NCBI GenBank assembly: GCA_907165275.2
Contig: OU015666.1
Location: forward strand, 4,742,001-4,806,000
Reading direction: 5' to 3'
Length of the DNA: 64,000 nt
DNA from: Zygaena filipendulae
Lineage: Eukaryota; Arthropoda; Insecta; Lepidoptera; Zygaenidae
Part shown: one piece after another, positions 1 to 12,247 of the stretch
Numbering within the stretch: position 1 is the first letter of the stretch
How the letters are laid out: each line of letters starts with the position of its first letter
The notes under the pieces: generated by a model
What the model saw: the letters and a program-made list of their open reading frames with translations, nothing else
Told to the model about the DNA's origin: nothing
Database searches by the model: none
Program-made: the position numbers and the translations under genes

Positions 1-161
1 TATACAAACAAACATGATAGATCTTCTTTTTAAACAGAGCAATGCGTAGGTATTTCAGGGTTGTCGTTAATTTCTAAGTTGAGAAAGATTAAATGCGGTT
101 AAAATCGCGGGATGGGGAAATAGCTAGTGTGATAACAGCTATTTCCCCATATTAGCTAATA

Positions 162-488
162 TCTGTACTAATATTATAAAGAGCAAAAGTTTGTGAGTTT
201 GTGGGTTTGTGAATTTGTGAGTTTGTGACGTTGTAGAGGGTAATCTCTCGATCTACTGAAGCGATTTTGAAAATTCTTTCACTTTTAAAAAGCTGCAGTG
301 ATCCTGAGTGACATAGGGTACTTTTTATTCTGGGATTCCCGCGGGAACTCCAGAGTTTGTGAGGTTATAATCTTTGGATCTACTGTACCGATTTTGAAAA
401 TTCTTTCACTTATAGGAAGCTATAGTGATCCTGAGTGACATAGGGTACTATTTATCCTGGAATTCCTGTAAGTACTCCGGTCAGCTAG
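162..488 (+). mobile_element. Helitron-like element with duplicated 3' module
   Basis: Starts TCTGTACTAATATTATAAA after an A and ends CTAG before T. A block of about 170 bases (GATCTACTG...ATTTTGAAAATTCTTTCAC...GGGTAC) occurs twice, around 250-345 and 378-470. The hairpin is worn. Confidence 0.65.
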
Positions 489-564
489 TAGGTATATAAT
501 TATAATACCATACGAGTAGTAAATAACATTCAAACAATACTAAGTAGCGTTCAAATCATAAGCA

Positions 565-764
565 TCAGCTGTGCCCCGCGGTTTCACCCTCGTGAAACGT
601 TTTTGTATAAGAACTTTTTTCCCGACATACGATTTAAACAGAAAAAAATGTTAAAAACTTTTTTTTGTAGTTGGTTAGGTGCTATTCTTTCATCGCCTGT
701 CAATATCTGTTAAAAATATTCAATGTACAGAATTGCGGATTCTATTCTTTTATTATAGTATAGA
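565..764 (-). mobile_element. Helitron-like element, second subfamily
   Basis: Reverse-strand copy. The hairpin end is at 571-595 and the 5' end TCTATACTATAATAAAAG at 764. The 5' segment with GAATCCGCAATTCTGTACAT is shared with the copy at 47363-47655. The CTAG end is changed to TCAG. Confidence 0.6.
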
Positions 765-1267
765 TTAAGCTTTTAATATCGTTCTCTTCTCCATTCTTTA
801 CTGCCAGGTGTAATATGAAAAAAATCCCCTAATAATTTTTGAAACACGGAGGCGTTAAAATATAGCTCTAAAATTACGAAAATTCATCAAAGAATATTGT
901 TATACAAAGAGTTAAATACAAATAAGAATTAAATATAATATTATGCAAATTTGACCCGAAAAGAAAAACATACGCGACGTTTTACCGCCATCATCATACG
1001 CCGGAAACCGGAGCGCGGGAAAATGTCCAATTTTATTTCCGCGTTCCGAATTTTCATGAGCGAATGCCACTTTTGTGACAGACAGAACGAAAGTGCTTAA
1101 AGCGAATGCCTCATTTCGAGTTTCAACACTCGCTCCGCCGGATAAGGGTCCACTCGAAATTAACGAACTAAAAATCGCCTCATTTCTGATATGACCTGTA
1201 CTATCTATATACCTATGTATATCGTACGCGATCACGTGATATCAAAAAACGAGATGCGTGAACCAAC

Positions 1268-1472
1268 AAAAATGCGTTAGTTTGAGTGTGTATAATATGA
1301 GTGTATGAGTTAGTACCTATATGTTTGCTACTTCTTCACGCTGAAACGGCTAAACGAACTCGGATGAAATTTGAAATGGTGATAGCTTATATCTTGAATT
1401 AACACACAGATTACCTTTGACATCGGAGATCCCGAGGGAATGCCGAAATTTATGTGAGCAAAGTCGAGGGGA
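1268..1472 (+). repeat. Degenerate Helitron-like copy
   Basis: Recognisable only by CTGAAACGGCTAAACGAACT, a GATGAAATTTG block and a worn GTGAGCAAAGTCGAGGGG end. Old and eroded. Confidence 0.35.
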
Positions 1473-2989
1473 ATTTCTTTATTAATAAATAAATAAAAGT
1501 GAAAAATAATATTATAATACTATGAAAAGTAGGTATTATTTTCATGGAATTATAGCTCCTTGATGACAGAAGCTCGATAAATATCTACAGGATTCGTTTA
1601 CGAAAAAACTCGAAAATATGTCGATAGATCGAATTGAAATTTCGATAGATCATTGAATCTTTACCTAAGAGTGTTTATTTATAATTTATATTTTGTATCC
1701 CGAAGTTTCAACCGAACCAGAACCAGAAAACGAAGAGGAGCTGCGTTTAGCCAGTATATTATACTAAATATTACGTATTACTCAATATGCTTTTATTCAA
1801 TGATACTATCATACCTACTAATTACGTTTCTAATAGGGTGCACAACCGTTAGTGCTCAGATAAAATTGTTCACACGAAAACGTTTTGAACGCCTCAACGC
1901 ATTAATACCAAATTTTGTTTGTCACAGCGCTACCATACATTGGACGTGACCGAGAATTTTGCCACAAAATTAACAATTACATCCCAATTAATAATCTAAT
2001 ACTTGAGCGACCGAGCTTCGCTCGTAGCGCCATCTGTTGTTAAGTAGAAAAGCAGTACAAAACACTAATTTTTAATTGCCTGAAAACACGGATAAATTCA
2101 GTCTAAGCATATTTTATAATAAAAAAAAAAAATTAAAACCTGTTTTACATACCTTCTTTCTTATGAGTAGAGACTATAAAATTTCTATACAGTTAGTTTA
2201 TCTCCTTTTTTAATCTATCAATTTACGAGTTTTGGCTTGTTTCAACATGTACAGTCATCATCAAAAACATGTAAACTCATTTTTTAATTCAATTAATTAT
2301 TGAACTTTATTCTAGAGTGAGTTCTTCGTAGAAATAACTAAAACAGACAACGACTTTCAATTGGCTAACACAATCATGGACGATCAAAATGTATTACATA
2401 ATGCTTGCGGGTGAACTTTTTGTAATATGAGAAATTGACACTTTTTATTAATTATAGTTTTAAGTAATAATTATTAATCTAAACTTAACCTAAAATTAAT
2501 AACTTTATTACTTTGCAATAAGATTCAACGACGCGGGTCAAAAGTGATTTCATATTTATGATGCTGACTGTGGTATACGATGGTTTTTAATTGATATCAG
2601 TAAATTAAGAACATCCTCGACTTTAACGATCCTGGTAGGTATTATGTAAAGCATGCAGATACGGATTTTTTGGCTCTACCGCTCAGTGTCATTCTGTGAA
2701 TCCTTATATTTAATTTAAATCAAGCCTTTACCCTATAATTTTGTTAATTTGTGTTGTTCTGTATGTTCATTTGTGTCGTGTGTCTAATTTTAATCAAATA
2801 ATTGTTTTTTTCTTTCTTATTTTCGAAATGACCTACTTCATTATTTAAATAAACCTCAATGATAAGACCCGTAGAAAACATAACGTAACCAAACCTCGTG
2901 CAATATCGTTGTCAAAGTTATAATGAGAGTCTCTATTGGACTAATTTCATCAAACAATATAACGATTCTCCTTTATGTAGTATGCTTTC
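1473..2989. other. No gene seen
   Basis: AT-rich DNA. Short frames (such as 1653-1949) lack any domain and start at non-ATG codons or have random composition. Confidence 0.5.
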
Positions 2990-3300
2990 TGAATGGGCGC
3001 CGATTTTGTGTCTGGAAGCGTGTCAAGCGCTAACCACAACATGTTAGTTTAGCATTTGGCTTGACAATAAAGCGCTTCAGCTGTTGCTGGCGTTTGTGCG
3101 CATGCGGTGTTATTAATGTCCCCTCGCCACCCGCCGTCAGCTGACTCACACTGCAGCAGTTTTAATAGCACGTGTGTGGACGTTTATGTGTACGTGTGTG
3201 TGGGTTACCCCGCGCCCGCCCGCGGGGAGCTAAAGCGGGCTTTGTCACTCGCCCGCATGAATGAGAGAGAAGCACGATCAATATTTTGAGGTTTGCACTC
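2990..3300. other. GC-rich, CpG-containing block
   Basis: Stands out from AT-rich flanks. Contains GTCAGCTGACTCAC and a perfect hairpin CCCCGCG-CCCGCC-CGCGGGG at 3208-3227. The 60-codon frame here has no recognisable product. Possible regulatory element or promoter. Confidence 0.3.
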
Positions 3301-4884
3301 CGAGAAACTTATGAAATTTTTAGTAGTTTCATAACGTTACGCTTTTGTCTTGTAATTAAATTTCGTAGCGGTCAAGTTTTTCCGCGCTAATTACCATCGG
3401 TCTTTTGTATTATGAAGTCGTCTGAATGTTTTTACTCGAGCGGAAAATGAATGTGTAATGAAAATGGCTGGGAAGAGAAGTTAGAAACGTAAGGGCGACC
3501 AAAACTCAAACTGAATGTAGGTACATGAGAAATAATGCGAACTTATGCAGTTGTGTTGAATGATCAAGTGTTGAACAATATTTGCTTATTAAGTGTTAAC
3601 AAATGCTACAAGTGACCACTGTACGGGGAACTTACTGATGCTGTTACGTCTCTAATACCGCCACTAGAATTTACACATTTACTCTATATTTATAATTGTT
3701 AATTACATGAACAATTGAACACTTAGATGCAAACAACTGCATTTCACGTAATAACAATTATGATTAAAAAAACAACTACAGTACGTAGTAATACGAAAAT
3801 AAGAAAATAATTAAGAAACAAAATGTAGAGCAAGCGGAAGAGACGACTATAGTATACAACAATAGGTACATACAAACATGAAGCAAACAGTGATAGCGCA
3901 AAAAATAACACAAAATAGTACAGACATGGATATAAAATGGTTACAAGGTACACCCAAGGCCAAATAAAAAAGATAAGGTACGAGGGTAACGTGTCAGGGA
4001 GATATTGAAATTGTGAATCTTCCCAAAGAGATGAATAGGTAACTTAAAAAAAAAAAAACAAAAAGCTAATAAAATGACAGAATGAAAGTAAAGAGAAATA
4101 AATTTTGATGACTCATTTATAGTTAGGAAACTGTGAGCTCTGCTCGATAATTATGTTCATTAAGGTCATTTAAAGCTTTTTAAAGGCTGGATTTCATTAA
4201 AACAAACAGGTAATTCGAAATAACTTCAGATTATAAAGATTCGTATTTAGTAGCTAAAATTCTATTTCAGTTAAAATTGTCTTTTCTAATGAAATCCAAC
4301 CCAGAAAATAATACGTGTCGATTCTGTTTTCAGCCAATTGAGAACTGAAAATAAATAACTTCAGAAATCAATTCATACAACAAACATTCGTATAGTTTGA
4401 TACGTAAGTACCTCGAGAGTCCTTCGCCAAGTGGCAAGACTCACCTGAAACTGAAGAAATTTATTATTTTAAAATATCGCTCAATAAATTTCATATTTAT
4501 GTTCTTATTTTGAAACAACAGTAAATAATTATTTTATATTTGCCGTTGTTTCGGTTGCGGCGGCAACTATACAGAGTCATAAATATATTTTTGAATAATG
4601 GAAACGAGAAGTTGAAAATTATTGCAATCAAAATCTCAGCTTTCGGACAACGCGCGGAAATATGTAAAATCTATTTTTAATATTTCAACATTGGCCGTCG
4701 AGAGCACAGGATTGGCGTCCATTTACCTTTTACAATGTGAGTGGTGAACATTTTCAGTAGCGGCTAGAAACAATTTAGTGTCACACAGCGGACCTGTGGC
4801 AGCAACTATATTCTCTTTGCCTGTGGCATTGTCGTTAATATATTTTCAGTGTTCTGCTAATTAATTGCTCATAACTGTAAAATC
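3301..4884. other. No gene seen
   Basis: AT-rich, with an A-run at 4048-4060. Nothing else supported. Confidence 0.5.
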
Positions 4885-5078
4885 TCTACTTATATATTAA
4901 TGCGAAAGGAACTCTGTCTGTGCAACGGTTTCACGCCTTAATGGTTCAACCGGTTGTTATAAAATTTTGCATATACATTGTCAGGAGTACAGAGACGGAC
5001 ATAGGGTAGGTACTTTTATGTCAGAACTCACGCGGAAACTCCGAAATTGACGTGGGTGAAACTGCGGGGAACAGCTAG
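4885..5078 (+). mobile_element. Helitron-like element
   Basis: Starts TCTACTTATATATTAATGCG and ends AACAGCTAG, with TTTCACGCCTTAATGGTTCA inside and a slightly altered hairpin (GTGGGTGAAACTGC). Confidence 0.65.
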
Positions 5079-5488
5079 CCTCATAATTAATCAATTTGAT
5101 GTCCTTTCGTTTTCACATATTAACAAACACAATATTTAAAATTATTTTCTTTTTTTTGCTGTTTCAGTTAACGTTGTTACTAGACGGTCAAATTTTTAAG
5201 TAATTTTTCTTACAATTTAATTATTTTTTTTAGTTCTCATAAATCATATTATACGTTACTCAACGAAGACTGTAATTGTCCTATAGCGCAATAAACCAAG
5301 TGATATAGGGCAATAAGCCAACAAACGAATCCGAGATGATACATTGCGGGCGTCCGCATCAATATCGTCTTCATATGAGATTTCTTCGTCAGATTTGCCA
5401 CCCTCTATGCAAATATTCTCAGTGATGGATATTGCAAGTTGCGAGGGGCGCGCGAGTTTGCTGATGTGTCGAAATTAATGTTTTTTTC

Positions 5489-5528
5489 TGACGTCAAGTG
5501 GCGTGGCCAATGAGATTATTATATAAAG
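5489..5528 (+). promoter_or_regulatory. Candidate core promoter: CRE, CCAAT and TATA
   Basis: TGACGTCA at 5489-5496, CCAAT at 5507-5511 and TATATAAAG at 5520-5528 occur in natural order and spacing, at the edge of a GC-richer block (5340-5530). Chance occurrence in AT-rich DNA cannot be excluded. A second TATAAAAAAG with an inverted CCAAT 20 bases upstream lies at 5676-5685. Confidence 0.3.
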
Positions 5529-5754
5529 TTTTCATATATAATACGTAGGTAGCAAACTTTTATTTATAAAGTACCGATTTAAACATTTTATTGTATTCAA
5601 ATTAGAAAATGTTACCACTATTAGGTGCCGAAAGTGAGCTAGCCAAAAACTATTGGCGAAGATGAAATGTACGAGTATAAAAAAGAAGACCAAAATACCA
5701 TAGTTGCAAGTTTAGTAATTCAATAATATAATAGTGTCTTGTATTTATAAAACA

Positions 5755-5806
5755 ATGAAGCCTATGACTTTAAAAACGGAAATTAAGAGTGAGGTAAAAG
5801 AATTAA
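5755..5806 (+). CDS. Possible first coding exon of an unidentified gene
   Basis: ATG at 5755 in a good insect context (AAACAATGAAG) opens 17 codons (MKPMTLKTEIKSEVKEL plus one base) that run into a strong donor, GTAAGT, at 5807. Without splicing the frame stops at 5820. A TATA-like box (5676-5685) lies 79 bases before the ATG, which fits a short leader. The peptide is lysine-rich, with no signal peptide. No acceptor or downstream exon was identified, so this may be chance. Confidence 0.22.
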
Positions 5807-5964
5807 GTAAGTGCTCGTAATTACTGGTCTATATTTTTTAGTCTATTTTGTCGTAGTTGCTAGGTATGCGACTGGACGGTTGGTAATTCCTTTAAAAAAT
5901 GTGTAAAATATATTCATAAAAACTGTAACGGATCTGGAAACTTGGCGGGTGACAAAGTTAGTAA

Positions 5965-6030
5965 AAAAAAATCGGCCAAGTGTGTGTCGAACTTCGCACA
6001 TTTATAGGGTTCCGTAGAATATAAGAGCCG
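5965..6030 (+). repeat. Fragment of the CGGCCAAGTG / GGGTTCCGTA repeat
   Basis: TCGGCCAAGTGTGTGTCGAA followed by TAGGGTTCCGTAGAA, the start of a repeat present more fully at 10463-10920 and again as a fragment at 62862-62900. Confidence 0.5.
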
Positions 6031-6037
6031 TCTTTTT

Positions 6038-6136
6038 AAAACCAACTTTATTTTACGGTTAAATGCGTAGACCTGTAGCAGTGGCTTGCCGCCGCCACCA
6101 CGGCATCGCTCCTTAACCGCAAAATAAAGTTGGTTT
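6038..6136. repeat. Near-perfect palindrome with GC-rich loop
   Basis: 24-base arms at 6038-6061 and 6113-6136 are complementary at 23 positions (AAACCAACTTTATTTT... side). The 51-base loop is GC-rich with TTGCCGCCGCCACCACGGC. Foldback element or hairpin transcript. Confidence 0.6.
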
Positions 6137-6419
6137 GATAAATATAATTATAGAATTTCAAAGAAAAGCATCGAGTTATCGATATGTTGGTATTTTTTAC
6201 GTAATAATAAATCCCATCAATAACATAAATGTGAAAGTGGAAGCCAAAGTCAGTATTAAGCTTATGCTTATTAGTAGACTTCGCCGATAAAAGAATTTAT
6301 ATCTAAATAGGTGCCAAGTTCTGTAGATAATTCTGAAATATATTCAAAGGAGCATTTAACTTAGCTAAGCATTTGTTTTTTATCCATAAGTTACGAATAA
6401 TAGTAGATTTTACAACAAG

Positions 6420-6514
6420 TGCACAAAACGATCCATTTTTATCCGAGACTTTTAGCAGCCCAAGCCGAAGGTGAGGGCTGATAGTGATGTTGAGGATAAA
6501 ATGGTTTTGCGGAC
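6420..6514. repeat. Foldback element sharing its apex with 39134-39243
   Basis: Arms AAAACGATCCATTTTTATCC (6425-6444) and GGATAAAATGGTTTTGCGG (6494-6512) pair with few mismatches. The apex contains AGCCGAAGGTGAGGG, also found in the 39134 element. Confidence 0.5.
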
Positions 6515-6900
6515 GAGTTATAAACTCTGCTTTTCGCTTCGATTGCGAGGAAATAAACCAGTAATATAACATAACATTTCTTTAATTAAAATTCAAAGTA
6601 AAATTAGTACAGTTTTTAAATACTAAAGGAAATTGTTTTTCTCGGCACATTAACGGTACATTTATGTCATAAAAAACACATAAGGCAAATAAATTAAAGT
6701 TAATATTATAAAATAATATAACTTATTGTGTTTGGCTGTATGGCTCATTTTCTTTGCCTTAATATTGATACATTTATGAGTAGATACGTTAATGCACTTG
6801 TGCACCTAATTCGATTTTGTGCAGCCTAAACAAACAAACACTGCACAAACAAGCACTTTCAGAGCATGAGAAGTGAAAATAAATATATTATACCAATTGT

Positions 6901-7255
6901 CCCCCGCGGGAATTCCAGGATAAACTATATGGATAACACTTCCTCATGAATCACTCTACCATTGGTGAAAACCGCATGAAATTCAGTAGTGTTTGAGTTC
7001 ATCGCGAACAGACAGACAGACAGGCGGCGGAAGACTTTGTTTTATAATATGTCGGAGTTCCCGCTGGAATTCCAGGATGAAATATACGCACAAAACTTCC
7101 TCACAAATATTCCTTACTCTATTGGTGAAAACCGCATAAAAATCCGTTTGGTAGTTTTTGAGTTTATCGCCAACAGACAGACAGACAGACAGACGCAGTG
7201 GAATTTTAATTTTAATTTTAATTTTAATTTGAAAATTTTGTTTTATAATATGTAA
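6901..7255 (-). repeat. Tandem pair of repeat modules with CAGA and TTTAA microsatellites
   Basis: Two related units, about 6901-7050 and 7051-7255, each with GGAATTCCAGGAT, an ATTGGTGAAAACCGCAT block and a CAGACAGA run. The second ends in several copies of TTTAAT. Looks like two 3' modules of the Helitron-like family, - strand, lacking clear ends. The small reading frames here are repeat shadows. Confidence 0.45.
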
Positions 7256-9336
7256 GGATACATACAAGAATTGCTCATTTGAAGTATTATATCTAATTAA
7301 AGCGACGTAAATTAATGTCATTTAGTAGGAAAGGGAACGGAATAAACACTGCCAGTGGAACGAAAAATTAGCCGAAGTACGCAAGAACAATAATTGTTAA
7401 GTGTAGGATGAGATTTCGATTAAGCGGACTTGTAGCTGACCAAGCAAAGGGGTAATCAAGCGGCTGCCGAATTGATGGTCATTATCGATTCTATATTAAT
7501 TAAAGCGGCGCTTCCTAACCTATTTCCGACCAGAGACTTTGATTTCATTGTTATTAGCGTTCGCTATTATTTTAAATTAAACATAGCATCTACATAGATG
7601 AAAAAGTGATTTTTAGACCTCAGAACAATGTCTCTACAAAAAACTGTCAACTTCAGTGAAAGTTTTTAAGATTAACATGCATAGAACAGAAAACATAAAC
7701 TCAAATCGGTTTGCATCAGTGTCATTTTAAGGTTCGCAGTTTTCACGTAGGTACCTACGATATTCCAGGACCATGAGAAACACTGAATCAAAGCGTAGTA
7801 TTGGGAGTTCAGCAATCATTATACCATGCAATCTGCAACATCGCGTACGTCATTAATTTTTGTTATAAATCATTTTTTTAAATTTTTGTCTGTTTCTTCC
7901 GGTTAATCTCGGACATGGCTGGACCGATTTTAACGGGGCTTTCACTGGCAGATAGTTGATGTTACAAGGAGTAACTTAGAATACTTTTATTTTAGAAAAA
8001 AGTAGTTCCTGCGGGAATTCTGAAACTCACGCGGGTGAAACCGCGGGGCACTTCTTAGGTACACAGTAGGTATTACGTAAAAATTGATATGTAATTTGTT
8101 AAGATGAATAAAATACTTGTACCTACACTACCTATAAATACAAAAAAAATCATTTGACTGGATGAAAAAAATTAATAGTAGGTAAGTAATACAAGACTGA
8201 GGATTGTCCTAACAAGTAGTAAATTCATGTAACTTAAACGTACCCCCCACGAATTTGTACCGAGCGTTTTACTTGATCTCTCTTTAATCCAGGAATTTAT
8301 AATGCAAATACATTCATCAGGACTAATGCATTGGCAGTAATCAGTTGTCGGAACCGTCAGACTGACCCAGACATATATCAAACGGGATAAGAGCAGCTTA
8401 GAGCAATGATTGTATGAATAAATATCAGTTGATAAAAGATAAAAATGTACATATATTAAGCGATTGTCAGGAGCGAGCGGAACATGTATAAACCATGTAA
8501 ACCATTATGTAGTTTGTAATGCAATAATATAAGGTTTTATGAACGTTGCTTTATACTCAAACATACTCAAATGACCTTTCTTTTGTTTAGAGACTGAAAA
8601 AAAAGACTGTATAATACCTAAACCATTATTTAACAGTTCAAACGCGGTAAAATATTCTCTTTTTCCAAGAAAAGCCAGCTCTCCGCGGAGCTAAGCACAT
8701 ACACACCAACTCATACAAGAAGAGATTTTATTTTGAAAGAAAAATATCGTACGCTTCAAACTAAGAGCTCGGAGTAATGGAGTTACGGTTACCACATAAA
8801 AAAACAAGCAACACGAATGTTATACTAATAAAATTGGTTAGTTTCATTGCCGTTGTGCGGATATCGAAGGCGAATTCCCGAGTATTTTCTCGTTATTACG
8901 AGTACGTACTTATTCCATTCTGGTACCCGCGATAGTAACTGTATCGCGATGTCTTTTTCGACGTCTTTATTATAACGAAAGTTAGTGCTGCGATCGATAA
9001 CTGATTTAGTATTCGGGGAAATTGGAAGTATCCGGGAATTGTGATTTGTTAACCATTCTTTGCGGTCGTTTTGAAAGAGGATGTCTTTCAGGTTTTATTC
9101 TATCTATAGGTACGTATGTAAGTGCTCTGACGTCTTGTATACAATCAAAATGTACATACTTCCTTTTCTATTCTATGTATAATAGCACTAACTAACTTCA
9201 CTAGACTGAGCCGATTCTAAAAATACTTTATATATATACCTACTCAATTTAGGCCTGAAAATGTGGAAGGAACTGCGAAAATCATTCGATATACCTACAT
9301 ACGCTTAGTTAGTTAGTTTACAGTTATGAGTAATTT
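7256..9336. other. No gene seen apart from the repeat at 7880
   Basis: AT-rich unique-looking sequence; GTTAGTTAGTTTA microsatellite at 9307-9320. Confidence 0.45.
7880..8057 (+). mobile_element. Helitron-like element, third subfamily
   Basis: Contains CTTTCACTGGCAGATAG...TGATGTTACAAGGAGTAAC and an intact GCGGGTGAAACCGC hairpin. The CTAG end has decayed to TTAG. Same subfamily as 16570-16882 and 56908-57124. Confidence 0.55.
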
Positions 9337-9497
9337 TGATCCCACCAAAAACCTTTTCATGTAAAATGATGCCAAGGCAAGTCCATATGACGAGCACTGT
9401 CAAGACGTTACCAGATATCATGTAGAGCCAAGCTTATAACTCTACACACTGTAACTCTACAAGGCTTAACTTCTCAAACTCAACACCTTAGTCAGAA
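9337..9497 (-). repeat. Fragment A of the long Helitron-like subfamily, inverted against fragment B
   Basis: Matches 21884-22023 in the same orientation (CATGTAGAGCCAAGCTT, CTCTACAC, CCTTAGTCAGAAT). Its first 56 bases (9341-9396) are the reverse complement of 9607-9662. Confidence 0.65.
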
Positions 9498-9599
9498 TAT
9501 GTGGCTTGGCCAATTCGCTCCATTCACATGAGCGTAAGGTGAAAAATGTATCCACTGTTAATTACTTTTCTGTTACACAAAGTTTCTTGCAGTAACGAA

Positions 9600-10163
9600 A
9601 CGGCAATGCTCGTCATATGGACTCGTCTTGGCATCATTTTACATGAAAATGTTTTTGGTGGGATTTCATTTCTTTTTGTAAGTCAAAATTGCGGAATTCT
9701 CATACAAACTTCCATCCCCGAGTTTAGTGGGTTGGGGGGATAAAAGTTACAAGTTTTATAATTTTTTTGTTGTTTGTGTACTAATACTAGCTTACATGCC
9801 AAATTTCAGCTTTCTAGGACATTGAGAAGTACCTTAAGAATTTTTATGATCATCAATGAGTCAGTGACGAAATTTCGTTGTTTTTTAGATATGAATAAAA
9901 TCTAAAACTTTATATGTTTGATAAGTCGGCTATTGAAAACATATCCCGAGAATTTCGTTTATCTGGTATTATCCAAACCCAAGTTATAAGAAGGGTTCAA
10001 AAGAACGACGAAGCGCTCCGAGAAAAGATAGGTAGTGCTACCGCTTCGCTTGGCTCGTCTTGGTGGGGGGCACAACCGTGCCCCCAGATTTTTGACTTTT
10101 CATCCCACAAAAGTTTCTGAGGGATTCCCGAAATTGATGCGGTTGAAACCACAGGGGAAATAG
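9600..10163 (+). mobile_element. Fragment B of the long Helitron-like subfamily with 3' end
   Basis: Reverse complement of most of the 21375-21900 copy, ending in a worn hairpin and ATAG at 10163. Includes a perfect hairpin GGGGGCAC-AACC-GTGCCCCC at 10066-10085. The reading frame beginning MFDKSAIENISREF (9914) is shared with the other copy but breaks differently, so I do not call a gene. Confidence 0.65.
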
Positions 10164-10462
10164 TAAAAATTATTTATTATGTAGATGATGAATATTATTT
10201 TAATAGGCTATTTGACAAAATTTTTATTCAAAATTCTATTTAGTCCATCAATTAGATATCTAATAAAAAGTACACGTGTATTTTACCCTTTTCAAATTAA
10301 TGAACATAGGTATACTCTGGTAAAGCGCATTAAATTTCAGGAGTGGAGGTGGTCGTCATAATATGTATGTAGGTATAATTATCTACTGTATTTGGTTATG
10401 AGTTGTGACTTCACGCGACATTTCGACTCAACGTGTCTCCGTTATTTTTTTACTACCAACAC

Positions 10463-10920
10463 GTAAAAAAAAACCGGTCAAGTGCGAGTCGGTCTCTACC
10501 ACATCGTCTACAAAACCTGCAAAAAATCATGTCTGTTGTATGGGAGCCCCCCTTATATATTTGTTTTATTTAAATTTAATTATTTATTTTTAAATTGAAT
10601 GTATAATTGAATATTCTGTGAATATTTTCAAGCGTCTACTTGTTGCCGTTAGTTATCAATATCGAGCAAAAACGAGCAAAAGAAAATCACGTTTGTTGTG
10701 TGGGGAGCGGGGAGAGCCCCTTTAGATATTTATTTTATTCTGTTTCTTAGTATTTCTTGTTATAGCGGCAACAGAAATACATCATCTGTGAAGATTTCGA
10801 CTGTCGAACTATTACGGTTTATGAGATACAGCCTGGTGACAGAGGTACAGACGGACGGACGGACGGACGGACAGCGAAGTCTTAGTGATAGGGTCGGGAC
10901 CTTTGGGTACGGAACCCTAA
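10463..10920 (+). repeat. Lepidopteran dispersed repeat (CAAGTGCGAGTC ... GGGTACGGAACCCTA)
   Basis: Starts AAAAACCGGTCAAGTGCGAG and ends GGGTACGGAACCCTAAAA. Contains two versions of the CACGTTTGTTGTATGGGAGC block (near 10528 and 10688), so part is duplicated, and a GGAC microsatellite at 10852-10873. A very common moth and butterfly repeat type; class not determined here. Confidence 0.65.
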
Positions 10921-12247
10921 AAATATGTGTCTATTATTTTTTATGAATCTACACGAAGAACTAAAAACCAATATTTTGTCAAAATTCATTATGATTTGTG
11001 ATAAGTCAAGAATCTCCTGAACAGTATACAAGATTATAAATTACAAAATAAATACGCACCTACAGTAGCGTTGTCTTTAGGAAATGAATAACCACCATCA
11101 TAATTTTGCGAATTTATAATTTACATTAATTAGCCCAACAAAATGCCATTGGCTTAATCTCAACCCAAATACAATATTTAGTCGAATCCGCGTAGTCTTT
11201 GTGTGAAATTTGGCTTTCATAATGTTATGGTACGAAGTTGAAGTAAAACTCAATACAAGAGAGGGCACCCAATTTACCAATGTTTCAGTACAAATAATAA
11301 TAATGCTGATGAATTTGGAGCGAGCTCTTAACGGAAAGTTGGGAACATTCAGAAATACTTCGGTTCCATCGTCGACATTTAGTACCTACAGATGTTTTGC
11401 ATTGGAGCTTCGATAGAACCGACCGTTCGCAATTAAGATGTTATTTATTTATATCATAAGACAAAGTTCCATCACGGACTAAATTTATTCGAGGATAAAC
11501 ATTACCAGTAAGTATATACATTATACATAGGTACGTATGTTTAAGATTGACAACACACAAGCACAACTTTTTTTGCCATATACGTTTTCGAATGAAAAAA
11601 TACGTACATTTAAAGTTAAAAAACAACAAATAAGGTTTTAGGGACATAACTATGTATTTAAAGATAAAATAAACTGTATTAATTCTTTGAGCTACATACG
11701 TGCCTGTGTTAACATTTATTAGGTCAGTTTGTCCTTAGTAATAACTGAGTTTTCATAAAGTAATGTACCTAATTATACCCAAGTATAATATTTTTATAAT
11801 TATTTTGAGTTTTTTATCAACCTTAATACCTAAGTTCTTAAACTTATGTAAGTATACCTAAGTAAGTTTGTCGCCGACTCAAAATCACTTAGGTATACAA
11901 GACTTACATTACTTTAAGAACTTAGTTGTTAAGTTTGATTAAAAACTCAAAATAATTTCAGAAATATCTGCTTCGGTACACATACATTAGTTTTAGAACT
12001 TAGTTATTAAGGTTAGGTAAGTGCTCGGCCAGACTGTAAACACGAGCGCAGCGCAGGCGCGGCGCGGCGTACTCAAACGTAAGAACTTTGTTTGATAAAA
12101 AAGGTTTATTATTTTGTGACTTTCAGTTTTTTCGGCGGATAAATTTTTTTGTTAAAAAGTTTTCATTTTATAATTTTTGCGGCTATAACCTACTAATTAC
12201 TATAGGTACATGCTTAATTACAACTCAGCATTAAAATCTATGAGTAA
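10921..12247. other. No gene seen outside the palindrome at 11798
   Basis: A short GC-rich run with CGCAGCGCAGGCGCGGCGCG lies near 12048-12070. Small frames at 11098-11647 show no domain. Confidence 0.45.
11798..11957. repeat. Long imperfect palindrome (foldback/MITE-like)
   Basis: Left arm 11798-11862 and right arm 11887-11957 are imperfect reverse complements, both carrying CCTAAGTTCTTAAAC/AAGAACTTAG and TACCTAAGT/ACTTAGGTA. The loop contains GTCGCCGACTC. Part of the right arm recurs at 11983-12016. Confidence 0.6.

Noticed and set aside
6983..7321. Frames on both strands with repeated residues
   Set aside because: Produced by the CAGA and TTTAA microsatellites of a repeat.
9914..10120. 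Frame MFDKSAIENISREF shared with 21527-21748
   Set aside because: Shared because the repeat is shared; the frames diverge after about 19 residues and no domain is seen.
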